The notes beneath the pieces are model-generated. The model did no database searches and was not told where the DNA came from. It saw only the letters and a list, made by a program, of their open reading frames with translations. Made by a program: the position numbers and the translations under genes. This document shows, piece after piece, positions 10,401 through 16,120 of a stretch of 64,000 nt of DNA; within the stretch, counting starts at the first letter, position 1; each line of letters begins with the position of its first letter. Source of the DNA: Collinsella sp. (GTDB taxonomy: Bacteria > Actinomycetota > Coriobacteriia > Coriobacteriales > Coriobacteriaceae); contig DXML01000005.1 in assembly GCA_019414205.1 (NCBI GenBank), forward strand, positions 1-64,000, given 5' to 3'.

Positions 10401-10642
10401 CGACGTTGACGGCGACGGCACGGCGCTGTCCAAGCAGGTCGACGTTCGCGTGTCTGCCGAGGCAGTGCGACCGGCGCGACCGGTGGCGACGATTGGTGCG
10501 ACGACGTTTGGTGCATGGTCGCCCAAGGAGAACTACATTACGGTGCCCAAGGGCACGAAGCTGGAGCTTTCGGCCGAGGATGGCACGACGATTTGGTACA
10601 CCACCAACGACACCTGCCCCTGCCGTGACGAAGGCCGCGTAA
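4445..10642 (+). CDS. giant secreted surface protein, N-terminal part (frame is lost near 10,416)
   Basis: Start ATG 4445 is preceded by AGGAAAGGA. Residues 1-35 form a signal peptide (arginine-rich, hydrophobic, cleavage near AFAET). An acidic low-complexity stretch follows. Residues of about 190-420 are BspA-type leucine-rich repeats (units such as LPDSVEELKSYAFYKS, VPGTVERIGHYAFCGC and LPKSVEMIEWGAFENT). A long region without a recognised domain follows, including an acidic, Arg-containing segment near 8090-8200. A carboxypeptidase-regulatory-like fold lies near 9590-9860, and an invasin-like Ig domain near 10,180-10,415. After about 10,416 this frame reads Arg/Pro/Cys-rich nonsense to a stop at 10,642, while the correct continuation lies in another frame (see 10450-11085). 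Restoring one base would give about 2,213 residues. Function is unknown; surface adhesion is inferred. Confidence 0.8.
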   Translation: MRWTTVRALCRRLTVAAVTLTMVTGSLPAGAFAETLTTDGTFVQTDNGQAADDAPADSADAQTSDSASADPAPDAGAADPTALDAGDTPTPPASEIASAAGLTGAGRTESTPAGTLATDLVDGKELAEQQKQEEASGTEATWNEELELWATSKGATGVKDEYDDGYVAGEQTPAQYYFSIDSLTNEISIEYGDAGITTLEVPSTIDDKNVVSLTGMGSAALTSITFAPNSHVRSVGGLGGSSIKEIALPDSVEELKSYAFYKSKTLQTVTWPNNAAFTTIPEQAFNECEQLDDNVVATLPPSVKTIDYLAFAYCGVPQFYVSDTTVLTFTQINVPGTVERIGHYAFCGCSFVSSVTIGDGVKSIGALAFASLDPAIAGKEIVLPKSVEMIEWGAFENTRYGNETNHNAVALRVMNPDLQFGEAGYSGDYNERVTIDGVTYAIPFSEGQTIYAYATDSAGNPSMVKKLADAVADRKDSVDSSKPAYTFEWMGEAAQVTGKLPQSATATLVQSGQSTPLAVGDDGSFTADALSKTAATLRISLSGYYDMVLARPGDQMTGTWNIGEIKAEDFTKIPASRAIELNVGYLEPIVGQDKTERIELDSLDNIDLTVKSGGKTLKPAKGDKENDYRIQGTALVVSQAIADADQDLEITLVPKDSLKLGGATVKPSAGKVDIDLKPWGTATVTTKGDYQGANRVLVFRTSDGKLVADGVTYLMGYEDDGTTPIMKAETPRLKAGSYTIVAFNKTSYDIQATSYSTFSRLGLTVGKHIAQKQVKIEDGKQLDVTLDVPTFDVETYRAERGLTAGSVIADSSAVVGVETELRIHYELKDSQAAKIEIPLAKDAVEDVSAGAREAGASADAMWADTTWEGDSLVLDMKKGKGADVFVRFKPKAAGTYAISPLITLGEVTLPLGSTTLEVSGSRIEVDNTDVHSLLGNVAYVYAAPGKSVQLTVGTGSSAAKYTGKTNKLGRAKIKYDLPQDTLAAERVMLEARVGSTDVAAATAEVTARNYVRYVPGASVWNFDVTYRGGTQNLVKDGKDTGKSLWTFHHLPQKKNAYWTFDITLEVGNEEAADTLDLYVDCVDGKTVTIPLTQKTREGTRVRYVAEYVDEGYLKLLDEFNKANDSTYVNCGNFEQIFMPQTYRISNAQLMTMLSFDAKASAKKHSAAAEERQQEFSNAVQQWHEYMMDNSFNDVDQAFNDAIDQMVADAFAEEDEDGRDEGEASKEGEAQGGAARKARRAPAASDGEGDDAGNDEAAQFAAELKAAVGGSAALLTQQGDSYGVNVDKMIFEDAYGTSEDWYQELAAAQGANAADAAAIKELVDHASRAEFIAQQAEDLVGQSMGIGRLNQYGSWNDATAAALNKCAGIKASEYNGQSTSGFNDLGHALGSSLSYKAADDDTVKGFKVAAPDGEQTAYIESEFIENSNNNKNQALLFNSIAMQCDILDNLYDNWNVVHSLNNSTIRSWLMAWKRNGDVSAHMKLIRTIRSLKSYKIECEMFGQVFKTDAWKAAGQAFPAATQGIGIFTGIYGVNDASKNWENVNVRMQKVKGEREGYELQHTRLLAKPEKTEDDWKCIYALRDAMEKARAFEDLLYRQLCHDSTDVAVGSIMTIAGVLTAGSAGTVVGAAYDAASTSVGSERAIKLTNAECAYDVACEQVERACQNRITVNWGELTDAEVYNANKDGLISDEKMQSIFEARYRNVAAKAAPDPAGVVYEGLLSNTVEGATVELWSADDAAGTNAVRWDAEEYEQDNPLATGADGAYNWNTPTGWYQVRATKDGYEEARSAWLRVPPIQTEVNIGLVSTAAPEVASAHAYTDCIEVEFTQYMDARDDALVALCAQGLGDVTYAWLDKQDDPDGKPLSRVLRIRYADAREPGSTVAFKLDGARNYAGTAMAHWASGELVVGVRADKLKLNVEQAVTMLEGSDFELVAHVTDKAGKPFAGAKVSVGLESSAICSVDATQAVTGEDGAATFALHGALPGLTTLTATARRCPSRSTFACLPRQCDRRDRWRRLVRRRLVHGRPRRTTLRCPRARSWSFRPRMARRFGTPPTTPAPAVTKAA

Positions 10643-11085
10643 AGTACACCGAGCCTATTGCGCTCGATAACAACATGTATGTGCGCATTGCGGCACAGCG
10701 CCCTGGCATGTCGTACAGCGAGTATTCCGAGCGTCTGAACTTTACGATTACGGTGACCGATGAGGCGACGCCCGATCCCAAGCCGGAGCCCGGGCCGGAG
10801 CCCGAGCCCAAGCCGGAACCCAAGCCGACGCCTGGCGGCGGCGAGCAGGGTGGCGGTGCGGATGGCTCTGGCAGTACCGGGGCTCCTGCGGGCGGTTCGA
10901 CTTCGGCGACGACCACGGTGACGACGGACAAGTCCAAGGGTAAGGGCGAGAACGGCAAGAAGTTCGATAACGCGGTGCTCGTCAACACGGGAGACGCCAC
11001 TGCGATGACGGTCGCCGCCCTAGGTATCGCCGGCGCAACCGTAGCCGCCGCCGGCATCGCCGCGACCAAGCGCCGCAAGCGCTAG
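10450..11085 (+). pseudogene. C-terminal part of the giant surface protein, displaced by a frameshift
   Basis: This frame continues the preceding protein: with one extra base near 10,416 the reading would pass from LTTLTAT into GTALSKQVDVRVS. It encodes a chitobiase C-terminal-like domain (GTTIWYTTND, then a Y.EPI and MYVRIAAQ pattern), a PEPKPEP wall-spanning stretch, a Gly/Ser/Thr-rich linker, the sorting motif LVNTG (10978-10992), a hydrophobic segment and KRRKR. The last 30 residues are nearly identical to those of the protein at 1728-4109, so the two are paralogues in their anchor region. ATG 10450 is probably not a real start; without the frameshift repaired, the anchor would be lost from the protein. 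A true mutation, a consensus error and recoding cannot be told apart from sequence alone. Confidence 0.75.
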
Positions 11086-11122
11086 GTTTTGGTGGCAGCA
11101 CCCATTCTCGGCTTTTGCAAGA

Positions 11123-11338
11123 TCTCAATCTGTAACATCAAGCTGCCCAAAACGGCTCCAGGTGTTACAGATTGAGATGAACTGTTCAGCCGCCAGCCTA
11201 ACGTCTCGATCTGTAACACGTAGCGAGGAATTTGGCCTCTAACTGTTACAGATTGAGATGAACGGGCGGACGTTCGCACAATATCTTGATCTGTAACAAC
11301 TACGAGGCTCAACAGGGTCTGGCTGTTACAGATTGAGA
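11123..11338. repeat. three-unit array of 80-bp-class palindromes
   Basis: Arms lie at 11123-11137/11163-11177, 11204-11218/11244-11258 and 11284-11298/11324-11338. Unit starts are 81 and 80 bp apart. The array begins 37 bp after the stop codon at 11085, as the 4146 array does after its gene, and both arrays share their flanks, including CCGGCCAAGTCC before the next hairpin. One surface gene therefore carries two units and its paralogue three. Confidence 0.87.
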
Positions 11339-11373
11339 CAAACGTCGGAATTGGTTCGCCGGCCAAGTCCCCG

Positions 11374-11405
11374 ACCACCACAAAGGTGCATGTCCCCTTT
11401 GTGGT
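11374..11405. repeat. CCACCACAAAGG-family hairpin
   Basis: ACCACCACAAAGG (11374-11386) pairs with CCTTTGTGGT (11396-11405) around the 9-base loop TGCATGTCC. It follows the three-unit array exactly as 4305-4341 follows the two-unit array. Confidence 0.6.
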
Positions 11406-11426
11406 GATGGGTTGGCCGGCATAGAA

Positions 11427-11462
11427 AAAGTCCCCGCCGGGCGTGTGCTCGACGGGGACTTT
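11427..11462 (-). terminator. terminator of the nfnA-nfnB operon
   Basis: AAAGTCCCCG (11427-11436) pairs with CGGGGACTTT (11453-11462). On the minus strand the hairpin lies just after the nfnB stop codon and runs into TTTTTC, as expected of an intrinsic terminator. Confidence 0.8.
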
Positions 11463-11490
11463 GCCGTTTGGTGGCTAGCGCTGCAGGTGA

Positions 11491-12900
11491 TTACTCACCC
11501 AGCAGGCTCTTGGTGATCGAAGCGGCGGCCTTCTTGCCGGCGCCCATCGCCAGAATGACCGTAGCGGCACCGGTGACGATGTCGCCGCCAGCCCAGATGC
11601 GGGGATCGGTGGTCTGGCCGGTCTCCTCGTCGGCAACGATGTAGCCCCACTTGTTGAGCTCCATCTTGCCGCCGATCTTGGCAGCGAAGGGGTTGGCGTT
11701 GGTGCCGATAGCCGAGATCGCGACGTCGCAGGGGATCTCCTCGATGGCGCCCTCGATGGGCACCGGGCGACGACGGCCGGACTCGTCAGGCTCGCCGAGC
11801 TCCATCTTCTGGACCTTGACGGCGCACACGGAGCCGTCCTCGCCAGCGACAAACTCGAGCGGGGAGACGAGCGGCAGAACCTCGACGCCCTCGGCCTTAG
11901 CATGGTGCAGCTCGGCGCGACGGCAGGGCATCTCGTCCTCGGTACGACGGTAGGCGATGATGGCGTGCTCGGCGCCCAGACGCTTGGCGGTACGGACGGC
12001 GTCCATAGCCACGTTGCCGCCACCAAAGACGACGACGTTCTTGCCGTGCTTGGTGGGGGTGTCGTACTCGGGGAACTTGTTGGCCTTCATCAGGTTCACG
12101 CGGGTGAGGTACTCGTTAGCGAAGAAGACGTTGGGCAGGTTCTCGCCGGGGACGTTGAGGAACTTGGGCAGGCCAGCGCCGGTCGCCACGTAGATGGCGT
12201 CGAAGCCCTGCTCGAACAGCTCCTCGGCCGTGGCCATGTTACCCACGACGGAGTTGTACTCAAACTTGACGCCCATGTCCTCCAGGCCGTCAATCTCGCG
12301 CTTGACGACTGCCTTGGGCAGACGGAACTCGGGGATGCCGTAGACCAGCACGCCGCCGCCGGTGAAGAAGGCCTCAAAGACGGTAACGTCAAAGCCGTTA
12401 CGGGCGAGCTCGCCGGCGCAGGTGATGCCGGACGGGCCGGAGCCGACGACAGCGACCTTCTTGCCGTTCTTGGGGGCCATCTTGGGGGTGGAGGCGAGCT
12501 CGGGGCGGTCACCTAGGAAGCGCTCGAGCTGGCCGATGGCCACGGGCTCGGACTTCTTACCACGGATGCACTTGCCCTCGCACTGGTTCTCCTGCGGGCA
12601 GACGCGGCCGCAGATGGCGGGAAGCATGGAGTCCTCGCGGATGGTATCGAGAGCGCCGCCGAAGTCCTTCGCGCGGATCTGCTCGATAAAGCGGGGGATG
12701 TTGATGTTGACGGGGCAGCCCTCAACACAGAACGGCTTCTTGCAGTTGAGGCAGCGCTCGGCCTCGGCCAGCGCCATCTCCTCGGTGAAGCCCTTGTCGA
12801 CGGGGCGGAAGTCGCAGGCGCGCTCGGCAGCCGGCTCCTCGTTATCGGGGGTGCGGGGCGACTTCATATCGGCAACGAAACGACCGTTAACTAGTGGCAT
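11491..12900 (-). CDS. nfnB: NADPH-binding flavoprotein of the Nfn/glutamate-synthase small-subunit family
   Basis: The 469-residue protein has an N-terminal double cysteine cluster (CLNCKKPFCVEGCP, then CGRVCPQENQCEGKC) that binds [4Fe-4S] clusters, a FAD-binding VVGSGPSGI near residue 150 and a second nucleotide-binding site VVFGGGNVAMDA near residue 290. This matches GltD-like proteins. Because its partner upstream is an NfnA-like flavoprotein, not a GltB synthase, the likely role is the large subunit of NADH-dependent reduced ferredoxin:NADP+ oxidoreductase, which couples NADPH, ferredoxin and NADH by electron bifurcation. The start overlaps the nfnA end by 10 bp, with GAGGAAAAG as ribosome site. 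A SudA-type sulfide dehydrogenase subunit is an alternative with the same gene order. Confidence 0.87.
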   Translation of the reverse strand: MPLVNGRFVADMKSPRTPDNEEPAAERACDFRPVDKGFTEEMALAEAERCLNCKKPFCVEGCPVNINIPRFIEQIRAKDFGGALDTIREDSMLPAICGRVCPQENQCEGKCIRGKKSEPVAIGQLERFLGDRPELASTPKMAPKNGKKVAVVGSGPSGITCAGELARNGFDVTVFEAFFTGGGVLVYGIPEFRLPKAVVKREIDGLEDMGVKFEYNSVVGNMATAEELFEQGFDAIYVATGAGLPKFLNVPGENLPNVFFANEYLTRVNLMKANKFPEYDTPTKHGKNVVVFGGGNVAMDAVRTAKRLGAEHAIIAYRRTEDEMPCRRAELHHAKAEGVEVLPLVSPLEFVAGEDGSVCAVKVQKMELGEPDESGRRRPVPIEGAIEEIPCDVAISAIGTNANPFAAKIGGKMELNKWGYIVADEETGQTTDPRIWAGGDIVTGAATVILAMGAGKKAAASITKSLLGE

Positions 12901-13730
12901 GCGCAGCTCTTTTCCTCATAGGCCTTGAGGGACTCGCCCTCTTCGGAACGGTAAGCGGCCTGGCGGGCACGAAGGTCATCCCAGTCGACCAGGGTGGCAT
13001 CGAAGTCGGGGCCGTCGACGCAAGCGAACTTGGTCACGCCGCCCACCTCGACGCGGCAGCAGCCGCACATGCCGGTGCCGTCAACCATGATGGGGTTGAG
13101 CGACGCGGTGATGGGGGTGTCGTACTTCTGGGCGGTGAGGGTCGAGAACTTCATCATCGGAACGGGGCCGACGCAGAAGACCTGGCTCACGGCCTTGTCC
13201 TGCAGCAAACGCTCCAGCGGAGCGGTGACAACGCCCTGCTCGCCGTAGGAGCCGTCGTCAGTGGTGATGTGGATGTGGTCCTCGTCGAGGAGCTCGCGGA
13301 ACTGGTCCTCCATGAGCAGGAGGTCCTTGGTGCGGGCGCCCATGATGGCGTGCACCTCGTGGCCGGTCTCGACCAGGTGCTTGGCGACCGGGAAGGCAAT
13401 TGCCAGGCCGACGCCGCCGCCAATGACGGCGCAGGGGCCCTCGGCCATCTCGGTGGGAACGCCCAGCGGGCCCACGACGTCGCGCAGCGACTCGCCGGCC
13501 TCGTAGGTGGACAGCATCTCGGTGGTCTTGCCGATCACCATGAAGATGAACTCGACCCAGCCCTCGTCACCGTTCCAGCCGGCCAGGGTAAACGGGACAC
13601 GCTCGCCCGTCTCGTTGGCGCGAACCATGAGGAACTGTCCAGCGTGCGCATGCTTGGCGATTGCAGGCGCCTCGATGCGGAACTTGAACACCTTCTCCGA
13701 GAACTGCGTCTTCTCCAGGATCTTATACAT
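12891..13730 (-). CDS. nfnA: NAD-binding flavoprotein of the Nfn small-subunit / PyrK family
   Basis: The 279-residue protein has the ferredoxin-reductase layout: an N-terminal FAD barrel (FKFRIEAPAIAKHA, then GQFLMVRANETGERVPFT), an NAD-binding domain (CAVIGGGVGLAIAFPVAKHL near residue 105) and a C-terminal [2Fe-2S] site (GTGMCGCCRVEVGG, followed by a further Cys in FACVDGPDF). It would be the small subunit of Nfn, binding NAD(H) and FAD. The ATG at 13730 has GAGAGGGG upstream, and the gene is translationally coupled to nfnB. It could also be called sulfide dehydrogenase subunit beta (SudB). Confidence 0.86.
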   Translation of the reverse strand: MYKILEKTQFSEKVFKFRIEAPAIAKHAHAGQFLMVRANETGERVPFTLAGWNGDEGWVEFIFMVIGKTTEMLSTYEAGESLRDVVGPLGVPTEMAEGPCAVIGGGVGLAIAFPVAKHLVETGHEVHAIMGARTKDLLLMEDQFRELLDEDHIHITTDDGSYGEQGVVTAPLERLLQDKAVSQVFCVGPVPMMKFSTLTAQKYDTPITASLNPIMVDGTGMCGCCRVEVGGVTKFACVDGPDFDATLVDWDDLRARQAAYRSEEGESLKAYEEKSCACH

Positions 13731-13890
13731 AGAACCCCTCTCTTGTTAGGGCGGCCGAACCGTGCCTCCACGGAAATGGACGGCAGCCCGAATAAAACCG
13801 TACGCGCACAGGCGTTGTGCAGACATACGGTACGAATTATACCCTCATGGACATGCTGTTTACGTGTGTCTTCGGCGGTTGGGAAAAGTG

Positions 13891-14089
13891 ACCTGCCAAA
13901 AAGGGACAGGTTTATTTCGGCAGGTTTTATCAGGCAAAACGACAAAGGGGGCCGGCCTCGCGCATCGGTGGGGCCGGCCCCCTTTGGAGCGTTATGCATG
14001 TATGGTGGCAGCGTGTTTATTGCGATGCGGCCACCGCGGCGTTTCCGCAGATAAACCTGCCAAAATTAACATCCCTAAATGGTAGGTTT
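13891..14089. repeat. composite palindromic region between pth and nfnA
   Basis: Imperfect outer arms (about 13914-13931 and 14050-14066, core GGCAGGTTT/AAACCTGCC) enclose a GC-rich hairpin with perfect 14-base arms (13944-13957 and 13972-13985) and a smaller GGTGGC/GCCACC stem near 14004-14035. A further stem ACCTGCC/GGCAGGT lies at 13891-13925. Any of these could terminate pth transcription. No gene is visible in the 358-bp gap. Confidence 0.5.
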
Positions 14090-14718
14090 TAGTGCTTGCC
14101 GTTGGCGGAGGCGGCGCCGTTGACGTGGTCGCGGGCATAGACCACGCCGTGCACGATCGCCAGGCCGGCGGCGTCGGCCGCGCGGGCACAGGTGTCCTGG
14201 AAGCCCTCGGCCTCGCGGGCGCGCAACTGCTTAAGCACGTAGTCGGCGACGGCCATCTTGCCGGGAGGGTTGCCGATGCCGGTGCGGATGCGGCTGAAGT
14301 CGCGACTGCCCATCTTATCGATGATGGAGCGCAGGCCGTTGTGACCGGCATGGCCTCCGCCCACCTTGACGCGCACGTCGCCGGCGGGAATATCGAGCTC
14401 GTCGTGGATGACGAGCAGCTCCTCGGCCTTGATCTTGTACTCGCGGCAGAGCTTGGAGATGGGGCCGCCCGAGGTATTCATGTACGACTGCGGCTTGACC
14501 AGCACAATCTGGCGCTTGCCGCCCTCTTCCTCGGGGTCGTTGATATTGATGAGCGCGACCTCGGCGCCGGCCTGGTTTTTCCAGTACGTGACGCCGGCCT
14601 GACGCGCCAGCTCGTCGATTGCCTTAAAACCGGCGTTGTGGCGGGTCTCGGCATATTCCTCGCCTGGATTGCCAAGTCCGGCAACCATACGAATCTTAAG
14701 CGGCTGTGCAGCTGCCAT
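14089..14718 (-). CDS. pth: peptidyl-tRNA hydrolase
   Basis: The 209-residue enzyme releases tRNA from peptidyl-tRNA that has dropped off the ribosome. Visible family motifs are GLGNPGEEYAETRHNAGF near residue 15, with the catalytic His of RHNAG, then KPQSYMNTSGG, HDELDIPAGDVRVKVGGG and GHNGLRSI. The start is ATG 14718, preceded by GAAGGGAC; an in-frame ATG at 14748 lacks a site and would add ten non-family residues. It is third in the glmU-prs-pth order usual in Gram-positive bacteria, and lies downstream of a strong hairpin at 14839-14912, so it may have its own promoter. Confidence 0.93.
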   Translation of the reverse strand: MAAAQPLKIRMVAGLGNPGEEYAETRHNAGFKAIDELARQAGVTYWKNQAGAEVALININDPEEEGGKRQIVLVKPQSYMNTSGGPISKLCREYKIKAEELLVIHDELDIPAGDVRVKVGGGHAGHNGLRSIIDKMGSRDFSRIRTGIGNPPGKMAVADYVLKQLRAREAEGFQDTCARAADAAGLAIVHGVVYARDHVNGAASANGKH

Positions 14719-14838
14719 ATTTGTCCCTTCGTTACACAAATAGTTCAATCAACGACAAAGGCTACCACGCCCGCCGAAGGCGAGACTTCGTTTCAGCGAA
14801 ATCCCACCAGACAAAAGCGCGACCGCGGCAGAGCGAGT

Positions 14839-14912
14839 CGTCGGAACAGAAGAAACCCCCGCGCGACCTTTGCGAAGCAAGGGGGAGCGCGGGGGTTTCT
14901 TCTGTTCCGACG
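14839..14912. terminator. long hairpin between prs and pth
   Basis: Perfect 26-base arms (14839-14864 and 14887-14912) enclose a 22-base loop. The inner part is CCCCCGCGC/GCGCGGGGG and is flanked by A/T-rich GAAGAAA/TTTCTTC. It can fold on either strand and lies 30 bp after the prs stop, so it likely terminates or attenuates prs transcription before pth. Confidence 0.65.
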
Positions 14913-14942
14913 GCGAAGCGCCGGGTTGCAAGGACGATGCGA

Positions 14943-15929
14943 TTACAGCGCGAAGTCGCCGCCGACGAGCGTGGAGACGGGCTCCTCGTGGTAAACGGCG
15001 GAAATGGCCTGAGCGAACTCCTCGGCGACCGAGATAGTCTTGATCTTGCCGCCGACCTCGACGGGGATGGCGTCGGTGACGACGCACTCGACGATGGGGG
15101 CGTCGTTCAGGCGCTCGATGGCTGGGCCGGAGAAGATGCCGTGGGTGGCGCAGACGTAGATGTCGCCGGCGCCCATGGCCTTGAGCTCCTTGACGTTGGC
15201 GCACAGGGTGCCAGCGGTGTCGATCATGTCGTCGTTGATGATGCAGGTCTTGCCCTTGATATCACCGATGATGCCCATGACCTCGGCGGCGTTGTGGCGC
15301 GGACGGCCCTTGTGGGCGATGGCGAGGCTGCAGCCGAGCATGTCGGACAGCTTCTTGGCGGCTTTGGCACGACCCACGTCGGGGGAGACGACAACCAGGT
15401 TGTCGGTGTCGAAGTGCATGTCGTTGTAGTACTGGCCAAACAGCGGCAGTGCGGACAGGTGGTTAACCGGGATATCGAAGAAGCCCTGGATCTGGCCCTG
15501 GTGCAGGTCGAGGGTGATGATGCGGTTGACGCCGGCGCGCTCGAGCAGGTTGGCGACGAGGCGGGCGGTGATGGGCTCGCGCGGGCCGGCCTTGCGGTCC
15601 TGGCGGGCATAACCGTAGTGGGTGATGACGGCGGTGATGGAGCGGGCGGATGCGCGCTTGGCAGCGTCGGTGGCGATGAGCAGCTCCATGAGCATGTCGT
15701 TGACGTTGCCGCCGGCCACGGACTGAATCAGGAAGACGTCGGCGCCGCGGACGGTCTCGTCGTAGCGGGCGTAAATCTCACCGTTGGCGAACTGCTTTAG
15801 CGTAAGGCCCGAAAGCTCGACCCCAAGGTACTCAGCGATCTTCTGAGCGAGGGGACGGTTGGAGGAACCGGAATACACGCGGATGGACTTGCGCATATTC
15901 TCCGACTTCTCGGGATCATTAATCGGCAT
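14943..15929 (-). CDS. prs: ribose-phosphate pyrophosphokinase
   Basis: The 328-residue enzyme makes PRPP from ribose 5-phosphate and ATP for nucleotide, His and Trp synthesis. The family motifs are present in order: YSGSSNRPLAQKIAEYLG at the N-terminus, ARYDETVRGADVFLIQS, ITHYGYARQDRK (ATP site), DLHQGQIQGFFDIP, VVVSPDVGRAKAAKKL (PRPP loop region) and DDMIDTAGTL (ribose-phosphate loop). Length fits the class I enzyme. Start ATG 15929 is preceded by AGGAGAAGGG. It lies between glmU and pth on the same strand, but terminator-like hairpins separate it from both. Confidence 0.96.
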   Translation of the reverse strand: MPINDPEKSENMRKSIRVYSGSSNRPLAQKIAEYLGVELSGLTLKQFANGEIYARYDETVRGADVFLIQSVAGGNVNDMLMELLIATDAAKRASARSITAVITHYGYARQDRKAGPREPITARLVANLLERAGVNRIITLDLHQGQIQGFFDIPVNHLSALPLFGQYYNDMHFDTDNLVVVSPDVGRAKAAKKLSDMLGCSLAIAHKGRPRHNAAEVMGIIGDIKGKTCIINDDMIDTAGTLCANVKELKAMGAGDIYVCATHGIFSGPAIERLNDAPIVECVVTDAIPVEVGGKIKTISVAEEFAQAISAVYHEEPVSTLVGGDFAL

Positions 15930-16070
15930 TACCCTTCTCCTTTATATCGAATGCCATATAGATGCCTTGTTGCATTGTAACCGCGCGACGGGGTTTATCG
16001 AGTCTTGATAACGTCTTTACCGTCAACGGACACGAACCGACCACTCATCCGGTCGCGCAGGTCAGCATAG

Positions 16071-16104
16071 AAAAAGGAGCCGTCCCCATGGGAACAGCTC
16101 CTTA
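16071..16104 (-). terminator. glmU terminator
   Basis: On the minus strand AGGAGC and GCTCCT pair around a TTCCCATGGGGA inner stem, followed directly by TTTTTC. It starts 17 bp after the glmU stop codon. Confidence 0.82.
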
Positions 16105-16120
16105 GATGCTTGGTAAAACG

